A stretch of DNA of 64,000 bases from Pelotomaculum isophthalicicum JI (GCF_029478095.1 NZ_JAKOAV010000018.1:1-64000), one strand, 5' to 3'; shown: positions 40,869-52,612, counted from the stretch's first letter. Translations and numbers: made by a program. The notes: generated by a model not told the origin, from the letters alone.

Positions 40869-43800
40869 CTATTGGTCGTTGCCAAGATGGTTCCGCCGGT
40901 GTTTCCTGGCAAGCCGCTCCAACCAGGTTTGCAGCTCGCTGCTCAGACAGCCGGGCGGCATCACCCATTGCCAATTCCCCCCGGCTGTGCCCGGTGTGTT
41001 GATTCTAGCTTCGCTGTCGAGACCCAAAACATCCTGCAAGGGAACAATTACCCACGTCGCGTCACTCATATAGACGGTCTCAATCAGATCTTTACAAATC
41101 TGTGATAGCTTTGTACCGTTCATCCGAACACCGGCTGAGTCAAATTCGGATTTGACCCAGCCTAGCAAGGTATCGTTGTCATGTGTTCCCGTATAATATA
41201 CACAAGGGCTTTTGCGCTTTTCCCGCTCAAGTGGTTCCTCGCGGGTAAATTGCAGCACTTGCATCCCCGGAAACTGGAATATATGCATCAGATTTTCTAC
41301 TTCCGGCGTGATCACGCCAAGGTCCTCAGCGATAATCGGCAACTGGGTAAACTCCTGTTCCAGTGCGGAAAACAACCGCTTGCCCGGGCCTTTGAGCCAC
41401 CTGCCGCTTACCGCGGTTTTATCGTTAGGCCCAACCTCCCAGAAAGATTCAAAGGCACGGAAATGATCGAGGCGGATGGTGTCATAGTTTTTTATAGCGC
41501 GCCGGAACCGCTCCTTCCACCAGGAATAATCATCTCCACGCAAGGCGCACCAATCATAAAGCGGATTACCCCAGAGTTGTCCGGTACTGCTGAAGCAATC
41601 CGGCGGCACGCCAGCCTGAGCCAACTGGGCGCCGTCTCTGTCCATTTTGAAATAATGGCGAAAAGCCCAGGTATCACAGCTATCCGCGGCGACATAAATC
41701 GGCATATCCCCAATAATGCGGATACCGATCCGGTTTGCGTAGCTCTTTAATTTTTGCCACTGACGATGGAAAACATACTGCAGAAACCGTTGATACCCAA
41801 TTTCCACTGCCAGCGCCTGCCCGGCTTCGGTCAAGGCCTTTTTCTCCCTGGCAGCCAGGGCACGTTCCCACTTTTGCCAGGGCAAGCCTTTATGCTTCTT
41901 TTTCAACGCTTTGTATAAGCAATAGTCTTCAAGCCAGAACTTCTCGGACTCCACAAACTCATTGTAGTCCTGCTTCTCCTGCAGCCGGCTGAAATTCTCA
42001 AAGGCTTTTCTGAGCAGGTCTTCTTTAGAGGCCATGGAAGCAGTCACATGAACAAGCTCTGCCTCTGCTAACAGGCCGAGGTCCTTCAGCTGTTCCAGGC
42101 TAATCAACAGTGGATAACCGGCAAAAGCTGATTCACTTAAATAGGGCGATCCATGATTATCTACAGGATTCAGTGGAAGTACCTGCCAGAGGGATTGACC
42201 GGCCTGCGCCAAGAAATCCACAAAGGCATAAGCCTCCTGCCCCAAATCCCCGATGCCCCATTTAGAGGGTAAACAGCCCGGGTGCAATAGGATGCCCGCC
42301 GACCGGACCAGGGTTTGGTTTGACAGGGTGTTTCGGGCAGCCTGTTTACAGTAAATTACGACAGCCTCTAGTGCCGGAATCTCCATGCTCATGGTTGTTG
42401 CCGGCATACCTGCCGGCTGGGACAATAACCTGCCGGTCAGGAGTTCTAAAACAATCCCCGGCACAGGCTCCCCTGGCGCCAGTCCCAGGACCTTTTCATT
42501 CAGCGCAACCGTTTTGTTGCTGGTGCGATGCCGGTTCACTATTACCGTTATTGACTCGTTCCCCAGCGTGCGTACGAAGCCATACAAGTCCGGTTCCAGA
42601 ACAAGGGTTTGCAGGCCGCCTTCACTCAGGACAGAATATTCACGGCGCAGACAGGAGAGCCTTTTATACCATCCCAGCAGTTCTTCATCCTCGCGCCCCC
42701 ATGGGAATGTCCCCCGGTTATAAGGGTCAGAATAGCCTTCCAAGCCTGCTTCATCTCCATAGTAAATGCACGGGACCCCCGGAAAGGTGAACTGGATTAA
42801 AGACAGCAGCTTAAGTCTAGCAACCGCCAGGCGCCTTTGTTCCTCCGGCAGCCGGTACTTTTCTCTGGCTTTTTCCGCCAGGTGTTCTTCAGCCGGCGCC
42901 TCACCCAGCAGGGTAAGTATTCTTGCGGTGTCATGGCTGCCAATAATATTGAGTGCCGAGTAAAAATTATGCCGGGGGTAATTTTCATAAAGCTGCAGCA
43001 GATGGCGTTGCACAGCCTCGGAATCAACTTTGCCCAGCAAAAATTCAAGTAAAATTTTACGAAACGGATAATTGGTGACTGCATCCAACGCCCCGCCGTA
43101 GAAATACTCCCGCTGCTGATCGTAGCTAATCTTATTGGAAGCGTCCTCCCAGACTTCACCAATCAGTACGGCGTCATCGTCCACGGCATGCATGACGTCA
43201 CGCAGTTCACGAATAAACTGATCCGGTAATTCATCGGCCACATCCAGGCGCCAGCCTTTGACGCCCTGCCGCATCCAGTAGCGAACAACGCTATGCTCCC
43301 CGCCAAAAATAAAATCACGATAAGAGGGCGTCATTTCTCTGACCTCTGGCAAAACATCATTGCCCCACCAGCAGGCATAGCGATCCGGGTATTCATCAAA
43401 CTGGTACCAGTCATAGTACGGCGAATCCTTGGACTGGTAAGCGCCCAGACCGGAATAATGGCCGTAGCGATTAAAATACCGGCTGTCACTGCCGGTGTGA
43501 CTGAACACGCCGTCCAGAATAATTCTGATGCCTCGCCGCTTTGCCTCGGTGATCAGCTTTTGAAAATCTTCTTGCGTCCCGATGAGCGGATCAATTTTAT
43601 AGTAATCCGCCGTGTCATAACGGTGATTGCTGGCGGCTTCAAAGATGGGGTTGAAATAAATCACGCTGACGCCCAATTCTTCGAGATAGTCCAGTTTAGA
43701 GATAACGCCCTGCAGATTCCCGCCGAAAAAATTCCACCGCTCAACTTTGCCGTCGCTGTCTTTCAGATAGCAAGGAGTGTCTTCCCAACACAGATGCATG

Positions 43801-44366
43801 AGCGCACCCGGCTTAGCTTCTGTGTGTAATTTCCCGACCCCCGAACGGCAAAAACGATCTATGAAAATTTGATAGACTATACCTTGTTTAAACCACTTAG
43901 GCACCTCATATTTGGGCTGAAATACCGTAATCTGATAACCTGGAGAATAATCCCCCGTCCACAGCCGGCCGGCACCCCCAGACAGGTCCGCATTATTTCC
44001 GTACTGATAGGTATTTAATCCATCTGTAATCACAAAGTCATACCAGATTAGACCCGGTGTTTGAGGCGCCAGGTAAACCGTTTCAAAAAAAACCTGGCCG
44101 GGGTTGGCCGATAACGTTAAATTAACATTCATTGGAAACTTTTTCTGGGTCGCCTGCTCCCAGACCCGAAGCAAACACCTGCAGCCGGAAATATTATTGA
44201 CCTGTCCCTCCCGCAGGGACTCGCTGCCTCCCTCCCCCGCGCTGATGGACAGCCTTAGCTTGATGGCCTGCCCGCAGGGAACAGCGCCAAAGGGGCTTCG
44301 GTATTCCGCCAAATGGGAATTATGATAAAAACATAGGCCCTGAGGATTATCGAAAGCCATTGTCAT
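40869..44366 (-). CDS. Fused GH13 alpha-amylase / GH77 4-alpha-glucanotransferase
   Basis: 1165 residues. Residues 1-150 form a beta-sandwich starch-binding-like domain of neopullulanase type. 160-650 is a GH13 barrel with region I DGVFSH (285-290), nucleophile Asp375 in GWRLDVADE, Glu404 in IGEVWED and SHDTARI (His478-Asp479). From about 695 to the end is a complete amylomaltase: SKWGIGDLGQEAYAFVDFL, GDMPIYVAADSCDTW, RLDHFRAFESFWEV (Asp nucleophile), IIAEDLGVITPEV (Glu) and YTGTHDNDTLLGW. One chain thus cuts and transfers alpha-1,4-glucans. No signal peptide, so cytoplasmic. It is the last gene of the glycogen operon, 6 bases after glgA. Confidence 0.93.
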   Translation of the reverse strand: MTMAFDNPQGLCFYHNSHLAEYRSPFGAVPCGQAIKLRLSISAGEGGSESLREGQVNNISGCRCLLRVWEQATQKKFPMNVNLTLSANPGQVFFETVYLAPQTPGLIWYDFVITDGLNTYQYGNNADLSGGAGRLWTGDYSPGYQITVFQPKYEVPKWFKQGIVYQIFIDRFCRSGVGKLHTEAKPGALMHLCWEDTPCYLKDSDGKVERWNFFGGNLQGVISKLDYLEELGVSVIYFNPIFEAASNHRYDTADYYKIDPLIGTQEDFQKLITEAKRRGIRIILDGVFSHTGSDSRYFNRYGHYSGLGAYQSKDSPYYDWYQFDEYPDRYACWWGNDVLPEVREMTPSYRDFIFGGEHSVVRYWMRQGVKGWRLDVADELPDQFIRELRDVMHAVDDDAVLIGEVWEDASNKISYDQQREYFYGGALDAVTNYPFRKILLEFLLGKVDSEAVQRHLLQLYENYPRHNFYSALNIIGSHDTARILTLLGEAPAEEHLAEKAREKYRLPEEQRRLAVARLKLLSLIQFTFPGVPCIYYGDEAGLEGYSDPYNRGTFPWGREDEELLGWYKRLSCLRREYSVLSEGGLQTLVLEPDLYGFVRTLGNESITVIVNRHRTSNKTVALNEKVLGLAPGEPVPGIVLELLTGRLLSQPAGMPATTMSMEIPALEAVVIYCKQAARNTLSNQTLVRSAGILLHPGCLPSKWGIGDLGQEAYAFVDFLAQAGQSLWQVLPLNPVDNHGSPYLSESAFAGYPLLISLEQLKDLGLLAEAELVHVTASMASKEDLLRKAFENFSRLQEKQDYNEFVESEKFWLEDYCLYKALKKKHKGLPWQKWERALAAREKKALTEAGQALAVEIGYQRFLQYVFHRQWQKLKSYANRIGIRIIGDMPIYVAADSCDTWAFRHYFKMDRDGAQLAQAGVPPDCFSSTGQLWGNPLYDWCALRGDDYSWWKERFRRAIKNYDTIRLDHFRAFESFWEVGPNDKTAVSGRWLKGPGKRLFSALEQEFTQLPIIAEDLGVITPEVENLMHIFQFPGMQVLQFTREEPLEREKRKSPCVYYTGTHDNDTLLGWVKSEFDSAGVRMNGTKLSQICKDLIETVYMSDATWVIVPLQDVLGLDSEARINTPGTAGGNWQWVMPPGCLSSELQTWLERLARKHRRNHLGNDQ

Positions 44367-44372
44367 TAACTC

Positions 44373-45812
44373 CTAACTTAGCTGCTCCAGAAGAGTCGCG
44401 TACAGAGCGGTATATTGTTTGGCCGAACGTTCCCAGCTGAAATCACTGTGCATCGCGTTATTAACCAGTGTCTCCCAGCGGTCGTTTTGTTCATGAAAAA
44501 CCCCCACCGCCCTTTGAATGGTATCCAGCAGCTCATGTGCGTTGTAGTTGGCAAAACTAAAACCGTTGCCCGTGCCGGTGAACTGGTTGTAAGGGATAAC
44601 GCTGTCTTTCAGCCCGCCTGTTTCCCGCGCAATGGGAATGGCACCGTAGCGCATCGCAATCATCTGAGTAAGACCGCAAGGCTCAAAGCGTGAAGGCATT
44701 AGCACCATGTCTGCCGCCGCATAGATTTTATGCGCCATGACCTCATCATAATAATCCATGAAGGCAATTTTATCTGGATTAAGGCGGGTGTAATATTGAA
44801 AACTATTTTCATATTGCGCTTCCCCGTCGCCCAATATGACCAGTTGGACATCCATTTCCATAATCTGTGGCATAACATGCAGGAGCAAGTCGAACCCTTT
44901 TTGCGGCACCAGACGGGAGATCACCCCGAATAGCGGCGCCTCCGGCCTTACCGGGAGGCCCAGGTCTTCCTGCAGCCCGAGCTTATTATTTAACTTTTGG
45001 GCGTAAGACCCGTACTGGGCGTAGATATAGGAATCCTTTCGGGGATTGTATTTCCCGTAATCAATCCCGTTTAAAATGCCGGTCAGGAGGTCTTTTTTAC
45101 CAGCTAAGACGCTTTCCATCTGCTCGCCATAGTAAGGGTACAGAATTTCACCAGCATAGGTCGGGCTGACTGTGGTGATCCGATCGGCATAAAGAATGCC
45201 CGCTTTTAAAAAATTGATTACATCTTTAAAAGAAAACCGTTGGTAACACATGCCCCCCTCCGGTAAGCCAAGCACATCAAAATATACCTGCCAGGGGTAA
45301 ATACCCTGATACTTTAGATTATGAATAGTGAGGAGCGTGCGCATATTGAAAAACAGCGGATCCGAAAAATAAAATTCTTTTAACATAACCGGGATCAGCG
45401 CGGTATGCCAGTCATTGCAGTGAATAATATCCGGCTTGTAATCGCTGAACCGGCAGATGCTTTCCAATACTGCCCGGCAAAAAAAACTAAACCTTTCCGC
45501 GTCGTCGTATTCCCCATAGACATGAGACCGCTTGAAATAATATTCGTTGTCGATTAAATAATAGTGCACATCCTGATAAACCAGCTCCTGCAGCCCGCAA
45601 TACTGCCGGCGCCAGCCCAACGGGACCTCGAAACTAGTCAGGAATGCCGCCTTTTCCGTTAACTCCGGAGTGATTTGACTGTACTTAGGGATGATCACCC
45701 TGACCTCTATCCCACTTTTATTAAGCGCGAGAGGAAAAGAACCCCCCACCTCCCCTAAGCCGCCTGTTTTGATAAAAGGATCTGCTTCCGAAATCACATA
45801 GAGGATTCTCAT
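44373..45812 (-). CDS. glgA: Glycogen synthase
   Basis: 479 residues, GT5 family. The ADP-glucose site K15-T-G-G-L-G is at the N-terminus (EADPFIKTGGLGEVGGSFPLAL); the C-terminal lobe has SRLVPQKGFDLLL and PSRFEPCGLTQMIAMRYGAIPIARETGGLKDSV with the catalytic Glu. It elongates alpha-1,4-glucan from ADP-glucose made by GlgC. AAAGGAAG upstream. 15 bases after glgD. Confidence 0.95.
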   Translation of the reverse strand: MRILYVISEADPFIKTGGLGEVGGSFPLALNKSGIEVRVIIPKYSQITPELTEKAAFLTSFEVPLGWRRQYCGLQELVYQDVHYYLIDNEYYFKRSHVYGEYDDAERFSFFCRAVLESICRFSDYKPDIIHCNDWHTALIPVMLKEFYFSDPLFFNMRTLLTIHNLKYQGIYPWQVYFDVLGLPEGGMCYQRFSFKDVINFLKAGILYADRITTVSPTYAGEILYPYYGEQMESVLAGKKDLLTGILNGIDYGKYNPRKDSYIYAQYGSYAQKLNNKLGLQEDLGLPVRPEAPLFGVISRLVPQKGFDLLLHVMPQIMEMDVQLVILGDGEAQYENSFQYYTRLNPDKIAFMDYYDEVMAHKIYAAADMVLMPSRFEPCGLTQMIAMRYGAIPIARETGGLKDSVIPYNQFTGTGNGFSFANYNAHELLDTIQRAVGVFHEQNDRWETLVNNAMHSDFSWERSAKQYTALYATLLEQLS

Positions 45813-45827
45813 CCACCATCACTTCCT

Positions 45828-46952
45828 TTAAATCACAGCTCTTTTATTGATTACAACCGGGGTATTCCCCTGCCCTTTAAGAATGGTCCCCTCATGGATG
45901 ACTACATAGTTGTCCAGGATCACATTTTCCAAAATTACATTTTTGTCGATATTACATCTCCTCATAATAATGCTGTTTTTGATGTGGGTATCTCCGGCAA
46001 CCTGGACGTTACGGGAGACAATGCAGTTTTCCAGAGCCCCCTGAATATTGCAGCCGCTGGCGACCAGTGAATTCCTAATCAAAGCGCTGTCTGAGTAATG
46101 AGTCGGCGGGTTATCTCTGCTTTTGGTATGCACCCGGTTGACGCCCCAAAACAACTCATTGCGCACATCATAATTGAGCAAATCCATATTGCTCTTAAAA
46201 AAATCGTTTATAGATTCAATCCTTGCAAAATAACCTTTAAAAGGAAATCCGAAAATGCTCAGCATTCTCTTATTCTCAAAGATAGCTTCCAGCAGGTCGG
46301 CATCCTCAACCGCTTCATAGCCTTGGATGACTTCCATGAGCAGCGTCCTGTTGATCACAACCATATCAATAAAGAACGGGAGTTCCATATATGCCCCGGC
46401 TGTTTCCTCACCGGTCATTAAACCGCCAACCTGACCCTCCGGTGACATTTTCAGAATGGTGCCCTTTAACGTCTGCCATTCTTCTTTTTTAATTGCTTTA
46501 TAAATTAAGGTCACATCGGCATGATTCTGTTCATGAAAAGCAATGGCTTCATTGAAATCAATATTAAATATTTGATTACAACCGCAAAGGAGCACATATT
46601 CTGAAAGATCATTTTCCAGGTATTCGAAGTTTTTCGCGATGTCTTTCAATAGAAATACTTTATCCCACACGGCAAGCCCCCAGTTAACCCCCGGCAGAAT
46701 GAACAGCCCGCCCGATTTGCGATCGAGCTGCCATTCTTTGCCTGAACCCAGCTCATCCAATATAGGCCGGTAGTTGGAGGGGGTAATAATTCCAACCGTG
46801 CGCAGGCCTGAATTAACCATACTCGACAGGGCAAAGTCTAAAAGCCTGTATCTGCCGCCAAAAGGAACGGCGGCAAGCGGCCGTTGTCTATCTATACCTT
46901 GCAGATAATCGGAACGGCGGTTGCCGGAAATAATGCCGATAGTTCTGCTCAT
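45828..46952 (-). CDS. glgD: Glucose-1-phosphate adenylyltransferase subunit GlgD
   Basis: 374 residues. It is GlgC-like but with the nucleotide-binding loop altered (GIISGNRRSDYLQGIDRQRPLAAVPFGGRYRLLDF lacks the GGxGxRL glycine loop), the mark of the regulatory GlgD subunit of Firmicutes. A left-handed beta-helix follows (SALIRNSLVASGCNIQGALENCIVSRNVQVAGDTHIKNSII). It enhances the activity of GlgC in a heterotetramer. Cotranscribed after glgC, 40 bases downstream. Confidence 0.92.
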   Translation of the reverse strand: MSRTIGIISGNRRSDYLQGIDRQRPLAAVPFGGRYRLLDFALSSMVNSGLRTVGIITPSNYRPILDELGSGKEWQLDRKSGGLFILPGVNWGLAVWDKVFLLKDIAKNFEYLENDLSEYVLLCGCNQIFNIDFNEAIAFHEQNHADVTLIYKAIKKEEWQTLKGTILKMSPEGQVGGLMTGEETAGAYMELPFFIDMVVINRTLLMEVIQGYEAVEDADLLEAIFENKRMLSIFGFPFKGYFARIESINDFFKSNMDLLNYDVRNELFWGVNRVHTKSRDNPPTHYSDSALIRNSLVASGCNIQGALENCIVSRNVQVAGDTHIKNSIIMRRCNIDKNVILENVILDNYVVIHEGTILKGQGNTPVVINKRAVI

Positions 46953-46992
46953 GCTAACCCGTCCTCTCTCAACTTGTTGTCTGTAACCAGTG

Positions 46993-48177
46993 CTAGATAT
47001 TCTCCCCGGCTCTTATTAAAGCGCCGTCATGTATGGTGAGATTATCCTCGACGCAGGTGATTAGTGACTTGGTATGATCGTCACCTGTACTTAGCCCCAG
47101 GGAACAATTTGCCTTGATCTCAACGTTTTCACCGATAATCGCTTTTCGGATCCGCGATTTATTGCCGATCCTGGTATTGCACAGGATAATGGAATCCTCC
47201 ACACACACACCTTCACCGATATATACACCGGGCGCAAGAATGGAATTCATGACTTCACCCAGCACCGTACAGCCGTTGCAGATTAAGCTATTGCTAATTC
47301 TGGCGTCCGGACCGACGTAGTGGGGGGGTAGGATTTCTTCATTGGAAAAGATTTTAAAACCTGGGCTGAAGATATTCAGCGGTGGCTCAGGCAGCAGCAA
47401 TTCCATGCTCGCCTGGTAATAGCTCTGCACAGTGCCAACATCCACCCAGTAATCTTTAAACCTGTAAACGAATAATTTCTTGCCCTGTTCCAAAAGCAAC
47501 GGCAATACATTTTTCCCGAAGTCATTAGCTGAAACCGGGTTTTCCTGATCTTCGAGCAAGGCTTTTTTTAAGACCGGCCAGGTAAACACATAAACGCCCA
47601 TGGAAGCCAGATTGCTGTCAGGCTGCGCCGGTTTTTCAGTAAACCGGATGATCCTGTCCGCGGCATCCGGCGTGATAATGCCAAAACGAGACGCTTCCTC
47701 CCAGGCCACCTCAATGGCAGAGACGGTAACATCAGCGCCTGTGTTTTTGTGCTGCCTGATTAACAGCTCATAATTCATCTTGTAGATGTGATCGCCGGAA
47801 ATAATAAGCACATATTTGGGATTATAGAAATTGATAAAATCTATATTATGGTAAATCGCATCGGCCGTTCCCTTGTACCAGCTGCCGCCGCCTTCACCCA
47901 CAAACGGCGGCAAGATATGCACGCCGCCGCCAAATTTGTCATCCAGGTCCCAGGCCCCCCCGCTCCCGATATAGGAATGGAGCGCATAGGGCTTATACTG
48001 CGTGAGGACGCCTACCGTATCAATGTTGGAATTGGCGCAGTTACTTAAACTAAAGTCAATAACTCTGTACTTGCCCCCAAAGGAAAGCGCAGGTTTGGCA
48101 ACTCTTCTTGTCAGGTATCCCAACCTGCTGCCTTGACCGCCCGCCAAAAGCATGGCTATGCATTCTCTCTGACGCAT
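46993..48177 (-). CDS. glgC: Glucose-1-phosphate adenylyltransferase
   Basis: 394 residues. Nucleotide loop [16 protein letters not shown], glucose-1-phosphate site [11 protein letters not shown] and FTEKP; beta-helix C-terminus from about 290. It makes ADP-glucose from ATP and glucose-1-phosphate, the committed step of glycogen synthesis. AAGGAGGGG upstream. A second copy (53309) shares the same blocks. Confidence 0.95.
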   Translation of the reverse strand: MRQRECIAMLLAGGQGSRLGYLTRRVAKPALSFGGKYRVIDFSLSNCANSNIDTVGVLTQYKPYALHSYIGSGGAWDLDDKFGGGVHILPPFVGEGGGSWYKGTADAIYHNIDFINFYNPKYVLIISGDHIYKMNYELLIRQHKNTGADVTVSAIEVAWEEASRFGIITPDAADRIIRFTEKPAQPDSNLASMGVYVFTWPVLKKALLEDQENPVSANDFGKNVLPLLLEQGKKLFVYRFKDYWVDVGTVQSYYQASMELLLPEPPLNIFSPGFKIFSNEEILPPHYVGPDARISNSLICNGCTVLGEVMNSILAPGVYIGEGVCVEDSIILCNTRIGNKSRIRKAIIGENVEIKANCSLGLSTGDDHTKSLITCVEDNLTIHDGALIRAGENI

Positions 48178-48239
48178 TATTGACCCCTCCTTTGCTTGCT
48201 TTGTACGCTCCTGCCGCCTGCTAGTACTGTAGGCCCAAC

Positions 48240-50654
48240 TTAAACCTGCCAGATCGCCCCGGCGTATTCCCTGATTGCTCTGTCGCTGGAGAAGATGCCT
48301 GATTGGGCAATGTTGGCGAGAGCCTTTTTATGCCATATTTGCTCGTCCAGATAGATCCCGGTTATCTGCGCGGCAGTCTCGACATAAGAGTTGAAATCCT
48401 TTAGGATAAAAAACTCATCGTTATGCGTCAGCAAGGAATCATAAAGGACTCTGAATTCATTGCCGCAATCCTTGAAAAAGTTATTGATTAACTGGTCAAC
48501 CACTCTTTTCAGTCTTGGATTGGCCTGGTACTCCTCCCAGGAGTTATAGGCGCCGCGGTTCTGATAATCAATCACTTGTTCTGCCTTGAGGCCGAATATG
48601 AAAATGTTTTCTTTTCCAACCGCGTCCCTGATTTCCACGGTAGCGCCATCCAGCGTGCCGAGCGTGATCGCGCCGTTCATCATAAATTTCATATTCCCCG
48701 TACCGGAAGCCTCCTTGCTGGCGGTGGATATTTGTTCACTAATATCGGCTACAGGGTAAATTTTTTCAGCTAAGGTCACATTGAAATTCTCCAGAAAAAC
48801 GACTTTAATGAGCTGATTCACCTCTGGATCGTTGTTAATCTTTTGCGCCAGGGTATTAATGAGCTTGATCACCGTTTTGGCATAGTAGTAACCGGGAGCC
48901 GCCTTTCCCGCAAACACAAAGGTCTGGGGAAACATGGCGAGCCGCGGCTGTTCCTTCAGGCGATTGTACAGATCCATAATTTTTAGGACATTTAATAACT
49001 GGCGTTTATAGGCGTGGAACCTTTTCACCTGAATATCAAAAATAGAAGACGGGTCGAGTTCCAAACCGAATTTCGCCTTGACAGCCCCGGCAAAATTAAT
49101 TTTATTTTGTTTCTTAGCTTTGCTTAAGTAATGTAAAAAAACAGCGTCATTCTGCAGTTCAAGCAATTTATGCAATTCTCCCGGGTCTTCAATCCATTTG
49201 GGACCGATTGCCTCGGTAATAAATCCGGCTAAGGACGGATTGGCATGCAATAAAAAGCGCCTGTGGCTGACTCCGTTCGTTTTGTTGTTGAATTTATCCG
49301 GATAAATAACATTAAACCCCTGAAAAACCTGGCTCTTAACGATTTCAGTGTGCAGTTTGGCCACCCCGTTCACGGAATGACAGCCGATCACAGCCAGGTT
49401 CGCCATATGCACATACCCGTCCCGCAATATGATGGTGTTATCCTTTAGTTTCTGTTCGCCCGGGTATTTGGACACGAGCATCTCCTCAAACCTGCGGTTG
49501 ATTTCTTCAATTATCAGATAGATCCGCGGCAGGGTGCATTTCATTAAATCAATAGGCCACTTCTCCAGGGCTTCAGGCAAGAGGGTATGATTCGTATAGG
49601 ACAGGGTATTAACTGTAATGTTCCAGGCGTCGTCCCAGGCCAAACCTTCCTCGTCCATTAAAAGCCGCATGAGTTCCGGAACGCACATAGCCGGGTGAGT
49701 ATCATTGATATGCACCGATACTTTCTGACTAAAGCATTCGATCGGTCCCCCTTGCTTCTTGTAGCGTCTGACGATAGCGCCCAGCCCGGCCGCCACAAAA
49801 AAGTATTCTTGTTTAAGCCGCAGCTCCTGCCCGGCCAGAGTGGTGTCCTGGGGATATAGAATATAGGAAATAGCCTCTATTTCCGATTTATTGCTGAGAG
49901 CTTTGGCAAACTCCCCCTGGTTAAAGGAAGCTAAATCAAACTCCTCGTTCACTGCTTCCGCGCCCCAAAGCCGGAGCGTATTGACGTTTGGACTGTTGCC
50001 GTAAGCAACGATTGGGATATCATACGGCACCGCCAGGACAGGCTCATAATTTTCATGATGAAAAATCATACGGTCGCGGTCATACTCGACTCTGAGGTGT
50101 CCCTTGAACTTAACGATAACCGCTTTGTCAGGTTTGCGAATCTCCCAGGGATACCCGTTTTTAAGCCAATGATCAGGCACCTCCACCTGAAAGCCCTGCT
50201 CAATCTTCTGTTCAAACAAACCGTATTTATAGCGGATCCCATTACCATGACCAGGGATCTGCAAATATGCCATCGAATCAAGAAAACAGGCCGCCAGTCG
50301 TCCCAAGCCGCCATTGCCCAGCCCGGCATCTCTCTCCTCATCAATCAGGTCCTGCAGGTTAATGCCCAGCTCCCCCAGCCCTTCTGTCACAATTTCCGTA
50401 AGCCCCAGATTCATCAGGTAATAGGCGAGGAGTTTGCCAATCAGAAACTCCATTGAGAAATAATAAACCTGCTTACGTTCGTATTTATACTGTTTATTAG
50501 TCCTCGCCCAACCAACATTGAGTCTATCCTTCAATAGATACACCAGGGTCTTATAGAAATCCCAGGCGGTGCCTTCCTCCATGCCTTTACCGATAACTGC
50601 TGAAAATTTTTGGATATATGCTTCTCTAAATTCACCTGCGTTTACAAATAACAA
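48240..50654 (-). CDS. glgP: Glycogen/alpha-glucan phosphorylase
   Basis: 804 residues, GT35. The pyridoxal-phosphate site is [24 protein letters not shown] near 640-665; substrate-site [17 protein letters not shown] is near the N-terminus, and [16 protein letters not shown] is present. It releases glucose-1-phosphate from alpha-1,4 chains. TTG start with AAGGAGG 8 bases upstream. Its place in the operon joins synthesis and breakdown. Confidence 0.95.
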   Translation of the reverse strand: MLFVNAGEFREAYIQKFSAVIGKGMEEGTAWDFYKTLVYLLKDRLNVGWARTNKQYKYERKQVYYFSMEFLIGKLLAYYLMNLGLTEIVTEGLGELGINLQDLIDEERDAGLGNGGLGRLAACFLDSMAYLQIPGHGNGIRYKYGLFEQKIEQGFQVEVPDHWLKNGYPWEIRKPDKAVIVKFKGHLRVEYDRDRMIFHHENYEPVLAVPYDIPIVAYGNSPNVNTLRLWGAEAVNEEFDLASFNQGEFAKALSNKSEIEAISYILYPQDTTLAGQELRLKQEYFFVAAGLGAIVRRYKKQGGPIECFSQKVSVHINDTHPAMCVPELMRLLMDEEGLAWDDAWNITVNTLSYTNHTLLPEALEKWPIDLMKCTLPRIYLIIEEINRRFEEMLVSKYPGEQKLKDNTIILRDGYVHMANLAVIGCHSVNGVAKLHTEIVKSQVFQGFNVIYPDKFNNKTNGVSHRRFLLHANPSLAGFITEAIGPKWIEDPGELHKLLELQNDAVFLHYLSKAKKQNKINFAGAVKAKFGLELDPSSIFDIQVKRFHAYKRQLLNVLKIMDLYNRLKEQPRLAMFPQTFVFAGKAAPGYYYAKTVIKLINTLAQKINNDPEVNQLIKVVFLENFNVTLAEKIYPVADISEQISTASKEASGTGNMKFMMNGAITLGTLDGATVEIRDAVGKENIFIFGLKAEQVIDYQNRGAYNSWEEYQANPRLKRVVDQLINNFFKDCGNEFRVLYDSLLTHNDEFFILKDFNSYVETAAQITGIYLDEQIWHKKALANIAQSGIFSSDRAIREYAGAIWQV

Positions 50655-50692
50655 TGTTGCGCCTCCTTATGGCCGGTAAACTGATATACTAC

Positions 50693-52612
50693 TCAACCAG
50701 TTAGTGATATCGTATCGGCTTTTCCAACTTCCGTAAGTTTTAAAATTAAGCCTCCCAAGGGGGGCATCTGTAACACTACAGAATAATTGCAGTTATGCCA
50801 GGGAACTTCCTCTGCCGGCAAGGTTTCTTGCTCCATGAAACCCGAACCCCCATATTTTGCGGCATCCGTATTAAGAACGACTGTATAAATGCCTGGCTCA
50901 GGCACCCCGATGCGAAATACCGGATAGGCTTGCGTTAAAAGATTTATAGCAACCACAACAAACTCGTTAGATCCGGCTGTCCTTCTCTGAAACACGAAGA
51001 CGGACTGGGCACTGTTATCGGCGTCTATCCACTCAAACCCTTGCCAGCAGTGATCTTCTTCCCAGAGACTTTTCTCCCTGAGATAGAGTTTGTTCACCTC
51101 CATAACATAGTCAGAGAACATTTTATGCATATCGTAATCTTTTAAAAACCAATCCAGCTGGGCATCTTGTTTCCACTCGATAAACTGAGCGAATTCCCCG
51201 CCCATAAACAAAAGCTTCTTGCCTGGATGGCAAATAAGATATAAATAGAGCGTCCGCAGTCCGGCAAATTTCTGCCAGTAGTCGCCCGGCATCCTATCAA
51301 CTAGAGATTTCTTTCCATGCACCACCTCATCATGTGAAAATGGCAGGATGAAGTCTTCGGAAAAAGAATAAAGCAAGGAAAAAGTCAAGAGGTTGTGATT
51401 GTACCGGCGTTGCTCGAAGCCGAGGCTAAAATATTTCAAAGTATCATTCATCCAGCCCATATTCCATTTATAGCTGAAGCCCAAACCCCCATCGTAGGGA
51501 GGTCTGGTTACAAACGGCCAGGTTGACGCCTCCTCGGCAACCATGATGGCGTCCGGAAAATACTTGTATACCTGTTCATTGAGCTTACGAAGGAATTTAA
51601 CCGCCGCCAAATTCTCGCGTCCACCGTATTCATTGGGAAGCCAGTCACCATTCTCCGTGCCGAAGTCCAAATAAAGCATACTGGAGACTCCATCCACTCT
51701 CAGACCGTCGATATGGTATATATCAAACCAAAATAGCGCATTGGAAATCAAAAAGCTCCAAATCTCTGTTTTTTTAAAATTAAAACGGTAAGTACCCCAT
51801 TGGGCATGACTCCCTGCCTCATATAAGGGAGTGCCGTCAAATTGACCTAAACCGTGAGCATCCCGGCAAAAGTGGCCCGGCACCCAGTCCAAGATAACGC
51901 CGATTCCTGCCTGATGGCTACAATCAATCAGATACATTAAATCATGTGGATTGCCGTAACGGCTTGTAGCTGCAAAAAAACCGGTAACCTGGTATCCCCA
52001 TGATCCGTCAAAAGGGTGTTCAGCAACAGGCAATAGTTCCAGATGAGTAAACCCCTTCTCTTTAACGTAAGGGATCAAACGGTCTGCGATTTCCCGGTAG
52101 TTTAGAAAGTCATTATTCTCCCGCTTTTGCCAGGTACCCAGATGCACTTCGTATATAAGCATCGGTTCTTTTTTGTGCTGTTTATGCCGGCGGGAAACAA
52201 GCCAGGCCTCATCCTGCCAGATATATCCTACCAAGGGGAAAATTCTGGATGCGGTATGCGGCCTGAGTTCGGCGTAGACAGCAAAGGGATCCGCTTTATA
52301 AATTATTTGACCCTCTTTGGTTTCAATACAATACTTATAGCGTTCGCCACTTTTTAAACTCTTGATAAAATTGACCCAAATTCCACTGTCCAGGTAATTT
52401 TCCATCGGATGGGCTGCTGTCCGCCAGGCATTGAAATCCCCCACCACAGACACCTTGCGGGCATTGGGCGCCCAAACGGCAAAACTCACTCCTTCTATAT
52501 CTAGTGAACTCACCGGCTGAGCTCCAAAATGCAAGTAGCTCTGAAACAGCTCTCCTTGGTTGAATAAGTATATATCCCGTTGCGTAATGGTTTTCAATCT
52601 GTTAACTTTCAT
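50693..52612 (-). CDS. glgB: 1,4-alpha-glucan branching enzyme
   Basis: 639 residues, GH13. The N-terminal CBM48 (FAVWAPNARKVSVVGDFNAW) and the barrel with DWVPGHFCRDAHGL, nucleophile in HIDGLRVDGVSSMLYLD, Glu in MVAEEASTWP and FILPFSHDEVVHGK. It makes alpha-1,6 branches by chain transfer. AAAGGA before the ATG. First gene of the operon. Confidence 0.95.
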   Translation of the reverse strand: MKVNRLKTITQRDIYLFNQGELFQSYLHFGAQPVSSLDIEGVSFAVWAPNARKVSVVGDFNAWRTAAHPMENYLDSGIWVNFIKSLKSGERYKYCIETKEGQIIYKADPFAVYAELRPHTASRIFPLVGYIWQDEAWLVSRRHKQHKKEPMLIYEVHLGTWQKRENNDFLNYREIADRLIPYVKEKGFTHLELLPVAEHPFDGSWGYQVTGFFAATSRYGNPHDLMYLIDCSHQAGIGVILDWVPGHFCRDAHGLGQFDGTPLYEAGSHAQWGTYRFNFKKTEIWSFLISNALFWFDIYHIDGLRVDGVSSMLYLDFGTENGDWLPNEYGGRENLAAVKFLRKLNEQVYKYFPDAIMVAEEASTWPFVTRPPYDGGLGFSYKWNMGWMNDTLKYFSLGFEQRRYNHNLLTFSLLYSFSEDFILPFSHDEVVHGKKSLVDRMPGDYWQKFAGLRTLYLYLICHPGKKLLFMGGEFAQFIEWKQDAQLDWFLKDYDMHKMFSDYVMEVNKLYLREKSLWEEDHCWQGFEWIDADNSAQSVFVFQRRTAGSNEFVVVAINLLTQAYPVFRIGVPEPGIYTVVLNTDAAKYGGSGFMEQETLPAEEVPWHNCNYSVVLQMPPLGGLILKLTEVGKADTISLTG